Source: Raphanus sativus
Lineage: Eukaryota; Streptophyta; Magnoliopsida; Brassicales; Brassicaceae
Direction: 5' to 3'
Assembly: GCF_000801105.2 (NCBI RefSeq)
Contig: NC_079516.1
Location: 46,604,908 to 46,668,907, forward strand
DNA length: 64,000 nt
A program made the position numbers and the translations under genes. The notes beneath the pieces were generated by a model. It worked only from the letters and a program-made list of their open reading frames with translations, was not told the origin of the DNA and did not search any database. Positions 23,321 to 36,875 of this stretch are shown here, in pieces (positions within the stretch are counted from its first letter, which is position 1; each line of letters begins with the position of its first letter).

Positions 23321-26300
23321 TCAAACTCGAACAGCTACAAAAGAAAGTTCTGGAAACTAAAGACCCTCTTGAATTATTTAAGTTAAGAGAGCTGAAACGC
23401 CATTTCAGATACACTATCTGCATTGACGAAGCCATTGTTTAACCCTACAAAATAGGGACAAAACCGAACAACGATGGAGAAACATACACAGACAAGAGAG
23501 TAGTACATCTCTAGTGCTATGGTGGAGTGGGAGGAAAAAAAAAACTGAAACTGGATTTAGATTTTCAGAGAGATAGGCGAGAAAATATTTTAGAGAGACA
23601 TAGATGGGCTCCATATTTTTTCACTCCACCTTGTTGTAAAGTTCAATATTTACATTATAGTCTTCATTGCAGAGAAACATATACACTAGCATATTCACTA
23701 GAAACAAAATATGTTCACTAGGTGGAAGAATAGTTTTGACTTTGGAGCCTTCAACTTTCTTTTGTGGCGAGTGGAGCTATAACTTATTATTTTGAAATGA
23801 ATTAACGTTCTGAATTAACTAATAGACGGTATATACAGTGTAGTAAATAAATGAACAAAACTAATATCAATACTCCCAAGATAACAAAAAATAAACGGTC
23901 TAAATACAATACTATGTCTTACCTTAAACATGCTGTTAAAATGTATTAAATACTGAACATTGAAATCATTTTTGATGTTGAAATTTATTTATTTGCTAGT
24001 AAAAGGGACAGTAGCATAACTACTAGCCAGGTCTAGAAAAATGCAAAACATCAATAAATATGTCATATATGTGGCAGAACAAATGAAGAACTATAATGAG
24101 CTAAAATATTTTTAGAGGACTACTTAAACTTAAAGAGGTTGATCCTCAGAAATAATATCTTTAATAGATTCTACTTTTAAGAAGAAAGACAAACACATTT
24201 GCGTATCCAAAAAGATGGAATATAATGAGATTTATCATTTCATTTTGTATTCAGTATTTTAAATTCGGTAGAGAGTAGAGAAGTATTACTACAAATAATT
24301 GTCTAAAAACAAAATAAATTGCCTTTAATAAGAAGACAAAAATGTAAAAGAGAAAAGTAAGGGTCAAATCGAATAGCTTTTTCTTGGAATCGACTCCTGG
24401 GCAACACATTTGGTAATGTATATTTATAGAGTTTTGAGTCTAGTTCATATTTCACATTTCTTACTCTCTGCTTACGTGTGTATATATATTCTTTTTCTTT
24501 TGTTAAAAATGTAAATTTCATTAAGCAAGTTAATAGAAATGTATGCTTCTATAATAAAAACTGTTATTCTTAGGAGAAAATATAGAAGAATATTACTTTT
24601 ATTTCTATATATAGATAAATTATATTATAAAGCCATACATTAGAACAAAACCAAATCTATAATAGAGATTTGTTTAAAAAAATTAAAGATATATTAAAAA
24701 TACTCTTGATGTAGATAATTAATTTCCAAGTGGCTTTTTCCTACAGACGAGTCATCTTTTGTTTCAATACCGGGAACTAGACCTACCGAAAACTATCAAA
24801 ACTCCCAAATTTTAGCCAAAAAAACTATCAAAACCCATATGATCTTTTTGAAAGAGACCAGATTATTGCATATCTGATCTTAGATCACCAAAAACACATA
24901 TAGGTCAACTTCAGAACAAAGTTTGATGAAATATTCTAGCTTGGTCTCTAAATTTTAAAGAACACACACATATTATATATATATATATATATATCAAATT
25001 ACCATATTAATTTTTAAAATTAAAATTCAGATTAAAATATATGTGATCTCTTAAATCTCAGACTGAATCTAAAAACATTTCCCTACTCTACATGTCTACC
25101 ATTCGTACTTACTTGCATAAACTTTTAGCCTTTATAAGCCTGAATCGTAGGCCGTCAATTTAGCTTTGAAACGAATTTACTAACTTGTAGTACTATTTTG
25201 CTAGTTGAAAACAAAATAATTGACATAAAAGGAGCCGATGTTCCGGTGATCAATGTTTTGTTTGTCCTTAGTTGGTCTGAAAATATCAAAAACTATTTTG
25301 TTCCCTGGTAATAATTATTACTCGTTGAGTAAATCTCCTTTTCCAAAAGGGGAAAGACAAAAGGAGGCCTTTGTGAGGGAGAATATAAAAAAAGTAAAAC
25401 AAAAAAGGAAGTTTTATTTTCTTCTTCATTATTATTAATAAAAGACTTTTGCAATGACAATGACACAAAAGTAGCATATAGATGGTGGTGGTGGTGGAAT
25501 TTATAAAGGGGGTTGGGGCCTAATCACTTACTCATGCTTTTATTCTTTACCATATCACATCCATCTATTCTCTTAAAAGTAAAATCATATCACTGTCTAC
25601 CACTGAATATATGCTTAATTATAATTTAAGTTGACCTGTCTAATTAATCATTCTTATTATCTTTTTAAAATGCATAATAATTCAAAATCCTTTACATAAA
25701 GTATCAATTTTCTATTCAAATCAATCAAATTAGAACTTTTTTTGAAGCAAACTTATTTTTACCATGATCATCATGTTTTATTTTCTCTATATTTTTTTTT
25801 TTAGAAAAACTAATCGATTAGGACAACATCTTATTGATCTTGACTGATTCTCTCTTTATTTGACTTGAGAATTGTAATGATTCTGAAATACTATGATGGC
25901 TCTTGTGCTTCCCTGTAACTCAATATGATCTTATGGTTAATGCTTTGTCGAATAATTTTTAGATGAGTGTCATTGCTTTATATATTTGTCTTAGATTTTT
26001 ACCTGATTTTATTCGGTTAGCATGAATTAAGTATTTTAATTATTTTGTCAAATATTCAAGAATAAAGGTAACAAAACTAAAAGAAAGATAGCAAAAAAGG
26101 GAATAAAACTTGCATATAGATTCAGGATATTTTAAACCGAAGGACCAAAACTTAAATTGGGTTTGGTGTGGAAGTATAATGTGTATAATACGAATACAAA
26201 GTTGGAAAATAACGAAAAGAAGAAGAAGATATGCATGTATACTTAGATTTTAGATATTTTTATCAGCTGAATGAATAGATTCTTAAAGATAAGAATAAAA

Positions 26301-26894
26301 GAAGAGGATATTAAAAAATGTTGAAAAAAACTCATAAAAGAGAATAATTGTGAAAAACTGTTGGGATTGTCAAATCTAAAATTAATTGAAATTTGAAAGA
26401 GTATAAGCCAATAGAAGTAAAAGGAGATCTTTCACTTGGGCCATAGAGAATCTATGCTCACTATACATGTGCCACTGCTCCTTCAATATACACGAGGATT
26501 GGGGGCAACAACAAAAATACAAAACTATGAATATAAATTAAAAAAAAAACATAAATATTACATATTAACGGGACCCATGGACGATAGACCAGTTAAACAG
26601 CGACTCTTCTTTCTTACATATCTAAGCGTAAGCCTGAGGTTTGAAACCAAAGCAATAAGAAGCAAACAAAACATATAAAGCATATAAATAAATAAAATAC
26701 TTTTTCAAAAAAGCGACTACTCAGTTTGATATTTTTGTCGTAAAATCCATATCAAGAAATTTCACGCGTGATTTGTTTAATAACATTTCTCACCATCTCC
26801 TTCTTCTTTTGTGATCTTTCTTGTTGGTTGGTGTAGTTTGAGTTTGATCTTGTAGTTAGTTTCGTGATTTTGGATTAACACTTAACCGGCGGCG
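23321..26894. other. Long gene-free AT-rich region upstream of SMXL7
   Basis: It contains a TA microsatellite at about 24974-24994 and a short GGT run at about 25482-25496 but no supportable gene. The last 150 bases, with a pyrimidine-rich TCTCACCATCTCCTTCTTC segment, probably include the SMXL7 promoter and 5' UTR. Confidence 0.5.
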
Positions 26895-29800
26895 ATGCCG
26901 ACACCGGTTAGCACGGCCAGACAATGTTTAACAGAAGAAACAGCACGCGCGCTAGACGACGCAGTAGCCGTCGCGCGTAGGAGAAGCCACGCGCAGACGA
27001 CGTCTCTCCACGCCATCTCCGGTCTCTTAACCATGCCTTCCTCGATCCTCCGCGAAGTGTGCATTTCACGCGCCGCTCACAGCACGCCTTACTCTTCCCG
27101 CCTCCAGTTCCGCGCGCTCGAGCTCTGCGTCGGCGTGTCTCTCGACAGGCTCCCTTCCTCGAAACCACCACCCGCGACGACGACGACGACGGAGAGCGAG
27201 GCGGAGGAGGAGCCGCCAGTGTCTAACTCCCTGATGGCGGCGATCAAACGCTCTCAGGCGACTCAGAGAAGGCACCCGGAGACTTATCATCTCCATCAGC
27301 TCCACGGTGGGGTCACTACTCAAACGACGTCGGTTTTGAAGGTCGAGCTCAAGTACTTCATATTGTCGATACTCGATGACCCGATTGTGAGCCGGGTGTT
27401 CGGCGAAGCCGGGTTTCGGAGCACCGACATAAAGCTCGACGTGCTTCATCCTCCCGTGACGCGGTTCCCGCGCTCTCGCTGTCCTCCTCTGTTTCTATGC
27501 AACGTAACTGAATCTGGTTCCGGTCGGGCAAGATTCGGGTTCAGCGGAGGAGACTTCGACGAGAACTGTCGGAGAATCGGCGAAGTGTTGGGTCGGAAAG
27601 ACAAGAAGAACCCACTTCTTGTCGGGACTTGCGGCGGTGAAACGCTCAAAACGTTTAGCGACTCGATCAACAGAGGGAAGTTAGGGTTTCTGCCTCTGGA
27701 GATTAGCGGGTTAAGCGTAGTTAGTGTGGAGAGAGAGATCAGTGAGATGAAACTCGATGAGTTGGGAAGGATCGTGGAGCAAAGCTGCTCGAGATCTAAA
27801 CCGGGGACGGTTCTGAATCTAGGAGAGCTCAAGGTTTTAACCAGTAGTGATGTTCTCGTGTCGAGGCTCTCGGAGCTGTTGAAGCTTCACCGTGAGAACC
27901 TCTGGTTCCTCGGGAGTGTCTCGAGCAACGAGATGTATTTGAAATTGATCGAGAGGTTTCCGACGATTGACAAAGACTGGAACCTTCATCTTCTTCCTAT
28001 CACATCTTCGAATCAAGGAGTTTATCCCAAGTCAAGGTAATGTCTTTTGTATTTTGGCTTTCTTTTTTGGTTCAGTTTAGATAATAAGATTAGAAATATA
28101 ATACTGTATTTGAAAAAAAAAAATAAAGAATTTTTTTTTTTCGATTCAGTTCATATTTTCCATATAATTTTAGTTCAAATTTCTAGATAATTAGTATTTT
28201 AAAATTAAAATATCGGAGCATTTGATTTTTTCGAATATATGTTATGTTTCATCTACAGTTTGATGGGATCATTTGTGCCATTTGGAGGGTTCTTCTCATC
28301 AACATCAGATTTCAGAGTACCGTTTAGTAGTAACTCAATGAACCAGTCTCGTCTTACTCGGTGTCATCTCTGTAACGAGAAGTGTGAGCAAGAAGTCACA
28401 GCCTTAGGTAAGTCCGGTTCGATTACCACCACCGATGATCATCAGTTTTCAGACAAGTTACCTTCTTGGTTACGTAATGTAGAGTCTGAACAAGACAAAG
28501 GGATTCTCAGACAGGTGCTGCTTTCTACGAACAAAACTTCCTAGTCTGAAATTCAAATCTCTCTCTGTTAGTTAATCTTTAGATTAGTTTTGCTTCTCAT
28601 CCAGTGCAGGCTAAAGATGATCCAAACACATTAGCTTCTGTGCAGAAGAAATGGGACGATACTTGCAAAAGAATCCATCAAACTCCGGCGTTTCCTAAAC
28701 TCAGTTTCCAGCCTGTTAGACCACAGTTCCCACTTCAGCTCGTGTCTTCTAGCCTCCAAGCTGTGAAGAATCCGCCGCACCAATCCGGTTTATCAATAAA
28801 AATCTCGAAGCCAAAAAATCATACAGAAGATCTCACGAGCCGCGCAACAACGAACTCGCCTTTGAGCTGTGTCACTACAGATCTAGGCCTGGGAACAATC
28901 TACCAGGAGTCAAGCACCACAACGGTATCACTTAACCGGAGAGGCTTAGAGAAACCATTGTCGCGTAACTGCAAAGACTTCAAGTCTCTCAGAGAACTAC
29001 TCTCTCGGAGAGTCGGGTGGCAGAGGGAAGCTGTGAACGCCGTTAGCGAAATCATCTGCGGATACAGAGATAACAGAAGCCGCGTAGCTTCGACCGCAAG
29101 TAATGTCTGGCTGGCTCTTCTCGGACCAGATCAAGTCGGGAAGAAGAAAGTAGCAACAGCACTCGCCGAAGCTTTGTTCGGCGGCGGCCGAGAAAACTGC
29201 GTTTGCGTGGATTTCAAGGCACAGGACCGGCTCGACGATAGGTTCAGAGGGAAAACAGTGGTTGATTACATCGCCGGAGAAGTGTCAAAGCGAGTGGAGT
29301 CTGTCGTTTTCATAGAGAACGTTGACAAAGCTGAGTTCCCTGATCAGGTAAGATTGTCTGATGCTGTGAGAACCGGGAAGCTCCGTGATTCACACGGAAG
29401 AGAGATCAGTATGAAGAATGTTATAGTTATTGCTACTACTACTTCGGGGTTTGATAATAAAGACAGTGATCGTCATGTCAAATACTCCGAGGGAAGAGTT
29501 CTCAGCGCCAAGAAGTGTAAACTTCAGATAAAACTCGTCGACAATGCTTACAAGAACGGTCTAAATAAACGAAGACAGGAGTTGGAAACAGAGCTTCGAG
29601 CGGTAAAGTCTCAGCGTTCGTTTCTCGATCTGAATCTCCCCGTGGATGAGACAGAAGCAAATGCAATGTCGGAGAACAGTAGTAAAGCTTGGCTCGAGGA
29701 TTTTTTCGAGCAAGTAGACGGGAGAGTGACGTTCGAAACGATAGACTTCGATGGGTTAGCGAAGAACATACAGAGGAACATCTTGTCGCATTTTCATCGG

Positions 29801-30061
29801 TCGTTTGGACACGAAACACCTCTTGAGATCGAAAACGATGCGATGCTTCGGATTCTAGCGGCCTTGAGATGGTCACCAGATGAAGAGAAAACAGTTGATC
29901 AGTGGATGCAGACTGTTCTTTCTTCAAGCTTCGCTGAAGCGAGACAAAAGTATAATTCCAGTTCTTCTTTCGTTGTGAAACTTGTCGTCGCCTCCGAAAG
30001 TTCAACCGCTGAAGAGGAAACGGCGGGAATACAGTTACCGCCGAGAGTTGAAGTGATCTAA
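26895..30061 (+). CDS. SMXL7: SMXL7-type (D53-like) repressor of strigolactone signalling
   Basis: Exons 26895-28036, 28259-28514 and 28610-30061 splice in frame to 949 residues, against about 1002 in Arabidopsis SMXL7 (At2g29970) as recalled. It starts MPTPVSTARQCLTEETARAL, the double Clp-N region of HSP101-like proteins. The middle part contains CHLCNEKCEQEVTAL and PSWLRNV. The C-terminal ATPase-like domain has NVWLALLGPDQVGKKKVATA in place of a canonical Walker A. The degron-type loop RGKT is at residues 679-682 (FRGKTVVDYIAGEV), and the EAR repression motif LDLNL is at 805-809. In the family, strigolactone perception by D14 with MAX2 triggers ubiquitination of this protein, releasing repression of branching genes in the nucleus. 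Both RGKT and EAR motifs are intact, so normal hormone-dependent turnover is expected. The shorter length reflects several small losses in non-conserved linkers. Confidence 0.93.
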
Positions 30062-30662
30062 TCATTTCGGTTTATTGTTTTATCATATACATAATATGGT
30101 GACGATTGTTATACTATAGATCTCCTGAGAGTTTTGTCATCGATCGGCTTGGTTTGAGTTTGTGCTTTGTCAACTAAATGTATATTATCTTTATTATAAA
30201 GCTTAAAAGCTGAGCTAAACTGTGGTATATAGCTTTTAAAGGAGGGCCAAATTACCACATGTTTTGGTTTTAGTTGTTTTTTTTTTACCATGGTTTCTGT
30301 ATATTTTGCGTAACGATATTAGCATCAGTTTCATTTCATATTAGGTTCTGCATTGTGCTAAATTTGTATATGAAGACCCATTCTGTTACTCTCTTTCACA
30401 AAGTTCATTCCAAAATTGTTTGTAACGTTTCTGCACGAAAATGATTTTTTTTTCTTTTTTAATTGTTCAAAGTTGAGTCTTGACCCTTTTTATAGTTCTA
30501 ATGTACAATGTGGATGATGAATAAATTTTGTTTAGATGGCGCACTAAACTTTACATGGATATTGACAGCATTACGAGATTAATGAATTTGAATTTTCTGT
30601 AGTGACTGGTTCACGATGTCAGTCCTTTGAAAAATTTACTGTTATATTACATGTATTTTGCA
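30062..30662. other. SMXL7 3' flank
   Basis: No gene is present. AT-rich 3' UTR and flanking DNA run up to a Helitron. Confidence 0.55.
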
Positions 30663-31307
30663 TCTATCTTATTAAAACAGAAACATTCTGTTGGACCTAA
30701 CATTTATTTTGTAAGTTTTTAAATTAAATACACATTTATATTTTATAGTTAAACATACATTAAGTCACTAATGTTCCTTTCTTTATACTACTATCCATGT
30801 TTCCAAACAATATACTTATTTCTTTATACTACTATCAATGTTTCCAAACAATATATTTTTATACTACTATCAATGTTTCCAAATAATACAATAATTAATC
30901 TTAGTTATTTTATATCTATCATTTTCTCTTTAAAATTTTGTAAAAATGTCATAATTTCATAAATTGCAAAATAGTGAACTTTAAAATTTCGATTATAAGA
31001 TTACAAATTATGAAACTATTACAATTTAAATCTAATTAGATTACATATCGGTCATCCATCAGTTCAATCGGTTAGTCTCGGGTTTTAGTAATTTTTTAAT
31101 ATGAATATTTTAAAAACATAAATTGAATTGTCAGATCTCCGGATTAACCGGTATAATCACAATCGGGTTGAATTTAAAAATACTGATTTAAATGCAAAAA
31201 TATTTTAAATACACACTCTTTAAAAATAACCAAAATATTTGTTAAATTATTAGTGAATTTTTCATCGTAAAATATCCCGCGCTTCAAAAGCGCGGGTCAA
31301 AATCTAG
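30663..31307 (+). mobile_element. Non-autonomous Helitron
   Basis: The left end is TCTATCTTATTAAAACAG preceded by A. The right end has the hairpin CCCGCGCTTCAAAAGCGCGGG, then TCAAAAT and the terminal CTAG, followed by T. Insertion between A and T without duplication, a 5' TC and a 3' hairpin plus CTAG are the Helitron signature. At 645 bases it encodes nothing. Inside, a unit of about 38-42 bases (TATACTACTATCAATGTTTC) is repeated three times at about 30780-30890. Confidence 0.85.
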
Positions 31308-32202
31308 TTGATCATTAAAAGAGGTACATAGCTAAAACAGTCCTTTAAACACTTGTAAGTTTTGAGTGATGAATAGTATTAGATATATCCTACAACAAAA
31401 TTAAAGTTAGGATTTGGAAGTTTTTTCATCATCGATTAGAACAAATGCTATAAAGTTAAATTAGAATTGTGCGGGTGTTGATTTTCATTTTATATATATA
31501 AATAGTTGGATTGATGGTAAAATAAAAAAAAATTCAAATGTTCAGAATTAAAATAATAAGATTACATTTAATGAAGAATCAAATATAAGTTTGTTAACCA
31601 ATCCGGTTTGTAGGAATGGATAGTTATATTAAGAATGATATATTATTAAGTCATATTATTAATAATAAATAAATGATAATTGATTTTTAATGATGGTCCA
31701 TTTTAAAAAAAATTGCACATGAATTGAAGTTTGAATTCTGTTTTAATATATAAAATCGCTAAATTAAAGAACCTCTATTGAATTTCAATAGATAGCGACG
31801 AATGCGTGTTTTTGTAAAATTATTCAGGTCCTGAGATATCTGGCGCTTAATAAGGTTTTTTTTTCTTGAAAAAAAATGAGGCTTTTATATTTGGGCCGTA
31901 AAGCATCTCCAATTACTGAAAAAGCGACAACTCCGTTACACATTGTTGTTGTGCTGGGACCCAAAAACGGCGTGCATTTTGTCGATTTTCAGTGGAACTG
32001 TCTTTTTCTTTTTGTCCAAACCAAAAAAGTTCTAAAAGATTCTTTTGATTGCAACGAAAGGAAAAGATAACAAAACTTCCACTTTTTATAATGTAAATAC
32101 ATTAATAAAAAAAAGGTTTCACGAGTACATTTTAAACTTAAAACAGCAACAAATAAGCAAAAGAAAAGGAGTGTTTATTCCTAATAGAGCTAGGAAGACG
32201 GG
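31308..32202. other. Intergenic between Helitron and FAD3 3' end
   Basis: AT-rich with no supportable gene. A frame at 31876-32070 has no known motif. Confidence 0.5.
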
Positions 32203-35200
32203 TTAATTGATTTTAGATTTGTCAGAAGCATAAACGTAGAGATCTGGATCTGTCTCGTAGAAGACAATATCACCAGTGTCACTGACGTAGTGATCTTTTT
32301 TAATACTTGCGACCAAACTCTCCACCAAGTGAATCGGTATTGCTCCTGACGTCTTCGGCTCTCTGTAGTATCTTCCCAGCACATGTTTAGCTGCTTTCGT
32401 CTATCGACAATTCATTAAATAAATTAGTAAGTAATCACACTTTAATCGAATGAAACTAGAGAGAAAGAGAGAGCTAAATCACTCACGGCGTCGACCAAGT
32501 GGTAGTGAGGGATTTGTGGGAAAAGATGATGGATCACGTGAGTTCCAATGTCGTGATGGATGTTGTTGAAGATTCCATAATCTCTATCAATAGTTGTTAA
32601 TCCTCCACGTAAATAACTCCATTCCTATTATTATAGGCAAAACATCAAAAATTAAGATTAATCAATAATTCAATACTAACCATTATTGCTCTCTGTTTCT
32701 TTTTAAAAAATTGATTTAATTACCTTGCCTCTGTACCACGGCAACTTCTCATCATGACCATGATGATGCAAGTACGTGACAGCGTCCAACCACATCACAA
32801 AAATCTGAAAAATTTCCAAAAGTTTATGTCAAAAAACAAATTTATTATTAATAATATATAAATGTCTAGTAGTAATATATGAAACTTACAATGTAAGGAA
32901 CACCATAGACTTTGAGAACTGTGACTGGACCAAGGAGGAACGATAGATAAACAAGAGTGGCCAGCATTATGGACCAGCAAGTAGTTGAAGTTGCAATAAG
33001 CTTCCTCTCGCTTGGAGCAAATAAACTACTGTATGGGTTATAATGTGACCCTTCTTTTCCAGGACTTCTGTACCACTGTAGTAAAAGTCCAAACAAAATT
33101 AATTTATATATTGGCTTAAAACTCAAAATCTAAAACCATTTGTAATTTCAAGGAAAAAGATAGAAATTGGAATTTCTTTTACAAGATAGATCGGGTAAGC
33201 GAGCATGGGCAGAGGGACAGTGTATCTGAGCATCCGAGTACTATGGGGCAAGCTCTTGTACAACTTTTCTGGCAGCTGTTGCACCAAAAAAAAAAAAGCT
33301 TCTTTGGTAACTGAAATACATAATTTTAATTAATATGACTATTACTAATACTTTTTTTTTTGAAACAACTATTACTAGGACTAACTATTATATAGATTGA
33401 AAATTTGTCATTCTGGTTATATCCGTATTAATTCATTGCATGTGATGTGTTTATAAGTTTTCAATTATATAATTATTTTCAAAATTGCAGACAAAAATAT
33501 TACGAAAACGCCAAAACTGAAAAAAGATACTAATAATGAAGAAAAGTAAACGGATTTCGAGGAGAATCATTTTGTGCTAAGGATTCGAATATAAGTGGTC
33601 CATCGTTAAAGTTAGGTACTATAAAACTATATATTTTTCATTTTCTGAATGAGTTACTAACCACTAAGAAAATAAATTACTGCTGAACTATTAACACTTG
33701 CAAACTGTTTTTTCCTACAGCTAAAAAACAATCTGACAAGTGGTCGGTCTGGCCTCAAACTGAAAACATAAAATAATAAAATTAACATATAGAATCCTAA
33801 GAACATAGACATAAGAATAAATTCCGAGAAACAAACAAATAAATAAAAGACAAGAGAAACTATGACAGTAGGAAAGATTACCGGAACCCAAGACTCGTCG
33901 TTTTCAACATGGCCATGGTTCTGGTGGTGTGTCCGATGGCTTATTCTCCTGCAAACCCCAATTGCATATTCATTTTTGTGAAAAATGAAATTGTCTCTAT
34001 AAATGATCTAACAATCTCACTCATTTTATATTTATAATAAGAAATCCTCATGAAATTGATGCATGTAAGTCTTTTTCAAAGATATCTGAAGCTGATGTAA
34101 ACAATTAACGATAAATGAAAACCTCAAAAAAAAATCAAAAATCTAATTTTACTTAAGAAGATAAAAAAACTCAGGACCATAAAATAGGCCCATATCATTT
34201 AAAAAAAAGGTTCGGATTCTTTTTCATTGGTTGCTAAAGATTTGATGCTTTTGAAAAGAAAAGCTACCTCATATAGTCACATGCATTGTTTAATACGATT
34301 CTCATTTAAATATGAAATTGCTACTCTAGCAAACAAAAAAACAGTTGGTAGTTCCAGTTAACACAGATTACAGTTTGCTAGCATACACCTAAGAATGACA
34401 AACGAAAATGTAAGAAATACGAAAACAAGTACTAATAATTTACATGAAAATAGTTAATAAATGACTTACCAACCATGGTAAGGAACGAGGATGAATGAAT
34501 GAAGAATGTGACCAACCACACTGTTCAGCAGAGGAATGTCTGAGAAACTCCCGTGCCCACTGCCATTATTCAATTTTATTTTCACATCATTAGTTATCAT
34601 AAAAACGTATTTACATTGCACAATTTATTTTAATTCACACTCTTTAACAAGGTAACAAATCCGGTATATTACGCGTCACTTAAATCTCGAAAATAGATTG
34701 GAACACAAAAAAAGAAGAAGAAAGAAGAATATATTTTTCTTGTTAACAAAACAAGAAAATTTCTGTAAAAAAGAAACAATATATTATAGTTTCTTGATAT
34801 TATACTATAATTATAATTAAAAGTTCCGGAGATCTAGATAACGAGAAACAAAAATCGAGAACATCAAAAGTAGATCCATAAAATGCGGAAATAATAGTAC
34901 TAATTAAGAAAAGAAGATATTTTGTTACGGGTCTTACGACCAATGAATGATGATGCTTGAACATTATTGATGAAAGAAAAATCTTTAGATCTTCTTCAAC
35001 CTTTATTTTATACTAGTAATTAAACATATCAAAGTAACCTCAAAAGAATTAAATCTTGAAGTCAGTGACGATACCCATGAACATGCATTCAAGAAATTAA
35101 TAAAATTGACAAAAAGAGACAAAATAATTAAAATATAATTTACCAGTCGTGGCCAAGAACGAAGATGGCCCAGAAAAGGGTTCCTTGGGCAACCCAGTAG

Positions 35201-35442
35201 AGTGGCCAGAGGAACCAGCTATCAAAATACACAGCGGCCATGGCCAGAGCCGCGACGGCGAAAATGTCTCTGGCGACATAGCTCATAGATCTCAAAGGAC
35301 TCTTGACCCAACAATGCTTAGGAATCGCCGCCCTTATATCTCCGATCTTAAACGGTGGTTGTGCGCTTGGATCAAACCCTTCTTCCTTCCGAGCACCGGA
35401 AACTCCGTTCACATTGCTGCGCTGGTCCATAGCAACAACCAT
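32203..35442 (-). CDS. FAD3: Omega-3 fatty acid desaturase of the ER (linoleate to linolenate)
   Basis: Eight minus-strand exons, 35442-35144, 34559-34470, 33948-33882, 33275-33183, 33075-32890, 32804-32724, 32624-32487 and 32400-32203, join in frame to 383 residues. The start is [16 protein letters not shown] and the end DKSKIN. The three histidine boxes that hold the di-iron centre are complete: HDCGH at 98-102, HRTHH at 134-138 and HVIHH at 301-305. Hydrophobic stretches such as [18 protein letters not shown] and the block around [20 protein letters not shown] fit the usual four membrane spans. The enzyme inserts the n-3 double bond into 18:2 on phosphatidylcholine and sets seed-oil linolenic acid content; this is At2g29980. 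The Lys-containing C-terminus fits ER retention. The intron 1 junction splits the Cys codon of the first His box. The exon 6 donor (AAG|GTAATT) is intact. I see no lesion, so a functional allele is expected. Confidence 0.97.
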
Positions 35443-35553
35443 TGCTGGAGAGAGATTTGGGAGAAGTTTCTCTCTCTCTCTCTCTCGATGTGTGGGCTCT
35501 CGGTGAAATGTGGTGAAGAAGGTTGATGGTTTTTTTGGTTGTGTGAGGTTGGC

Positions 35554-35560
35554 TTATATA
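35554..35560 (-). promoter_or_regulatory. Probable TATA box of FAD3
   Basis: On the minus strand the sequence reads CTATATAAGCC, about 115 bases upstream of the FAD3 ATG. A GA/CT microsatellite (35467-35487) lies between it and the start, within the likely 5' UTR. Confidence 0.55.
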
Positions 35561-35823
35561 GAGGAGAAGAAGATGAATATGCTCCAATTTGTAACTTTTT
35601 TGTTTAATCATTTATTTAAAGAATAAAAAGAGTAATTTAGCTGTAATTTTTTTTTGTACAATGGGTTAGGTGTATTACTCTGTTACGCAAAAGTACAGTT
35701 ATAAAATTCTAAGAAAAACATTTTGCCATTTCTGGTCGTATAAATTGTTTACGTTTAAAATTTACACTAATTTCATAAACATGAGATTCGAAGATATTTA
35801 CTATTCATTACGTTATAGGACAA

Positions 35824-36875
35824 TCTAATTTATTAAAACTGAAGTACAAATAAGATTTGACCCTGAGTTTTCTTCAATAATTACCAACTCATGCCATTGA
35901 ACAATCCAACATTAATTTCTGCCAGACTTTGATTATTACATTTCATCGAAACCCATTAAAACGATTTACAATATCTATTTGGGCCGGCATATTATCATAT
36001 CTTAGAATTAAAATCAGATATTGACTTCTTAGTCAATACACGCATATCGGTATATGATACCGGAAACAAAATGAACCGGAAACAAATTGAACCAGAAACA
36101 ATATATTATATATAATATTAATTCACATAAATTATGATATTAATGCAATTTTCTATATGTATATTACTACTATGGTTTTCGTAAAACATAATCTGAGAAG
36201 ATAGTCAGCTGGTCATGTTTCGGTCATTATGTATTACGAGCATTCGGTTAAGTAACCAACCATTTTTTTTTAATCTTTCATTTCTTACCTACAAAGAAAA
36301 TTTGAAAGTAAACAAAAGTATTAAATGTTTAAGCTGACAAGCTAAAGTTTGCACAATCAAATTTCGAGTTATTCTTGGGTTTACCGTGAACCTTTAGGTT
36401 CACCAACCAATAGAAAATTGTCATTTTAGATTTAGTATCTTTAATTAAGGAAACAAATAACTTGTCATACTATATTATTTTTTCAAAATATAATTTTAAA
36501 ATAAATAAAAATAGTATATAAAAACGAATTAAAAAAAAAATTAATGTTGTCAACAAAACATTAAACCCTAAACTCTAAAACTAAACCCTAAACTCTAATC
36601 ATAAACCCTAAATCCTTGCGTAAACCCTAAACCCTTGGAAAAACACTAAACATGTTGTCAACAAAACACTAAACCCTAAACTTTAATCCTAAACCCTAAA
36701 CCATTGGGTAAACCCTAAACCATTGGGTAAACTCTAACCCTTGGAAAAACACTAAACATTTAGATAAATTCTAAACTATAAATTTTAAACACTAAATTCT
36801 AAATCTTATAAATAAATATTTTTTAAATAATCTTTTTTGAGAACTATTGTTATTTTTATTTATTTATTATTTTTA
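35824..36875 (+). repeat. Helitron-like 5' end followed by repeat-rich DNA
   Basis: The sequence TCTAATTTATTAAAACTGAA, preceded by A, closely matches the start of the Helitron at 36876 (TCTAATCTATTAAAAGTGAA), including the following GTACAA. No separate CTAG terminus lies before the second start. This may therefore be the outer 5' end of a longer Helitron ending at 37761, or a truncated copy. Confidence 0.5.
36545..36790. repeat. Interstitial telomere-like repeats in a duplicated unit
   Basis: Many degenerate copies of the plant telomere unit CCCTAAA (AAACCCTAAAC, TAAACCCTAAA) occur. The segment GTTGTCAACAAAACA begins two consecutive units about 108 bases apart (36547 and 36655), so the block itself was tandemly duplicated. 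A chromosome end is excluded because unique sequence continues on both sides. Confidence 0.8.

Noticed and set aside
36545..36790. Chromosome-end telomere
   Set aside because: The repeats are degenerate, short and flanked by unique DNA and a Helitron.
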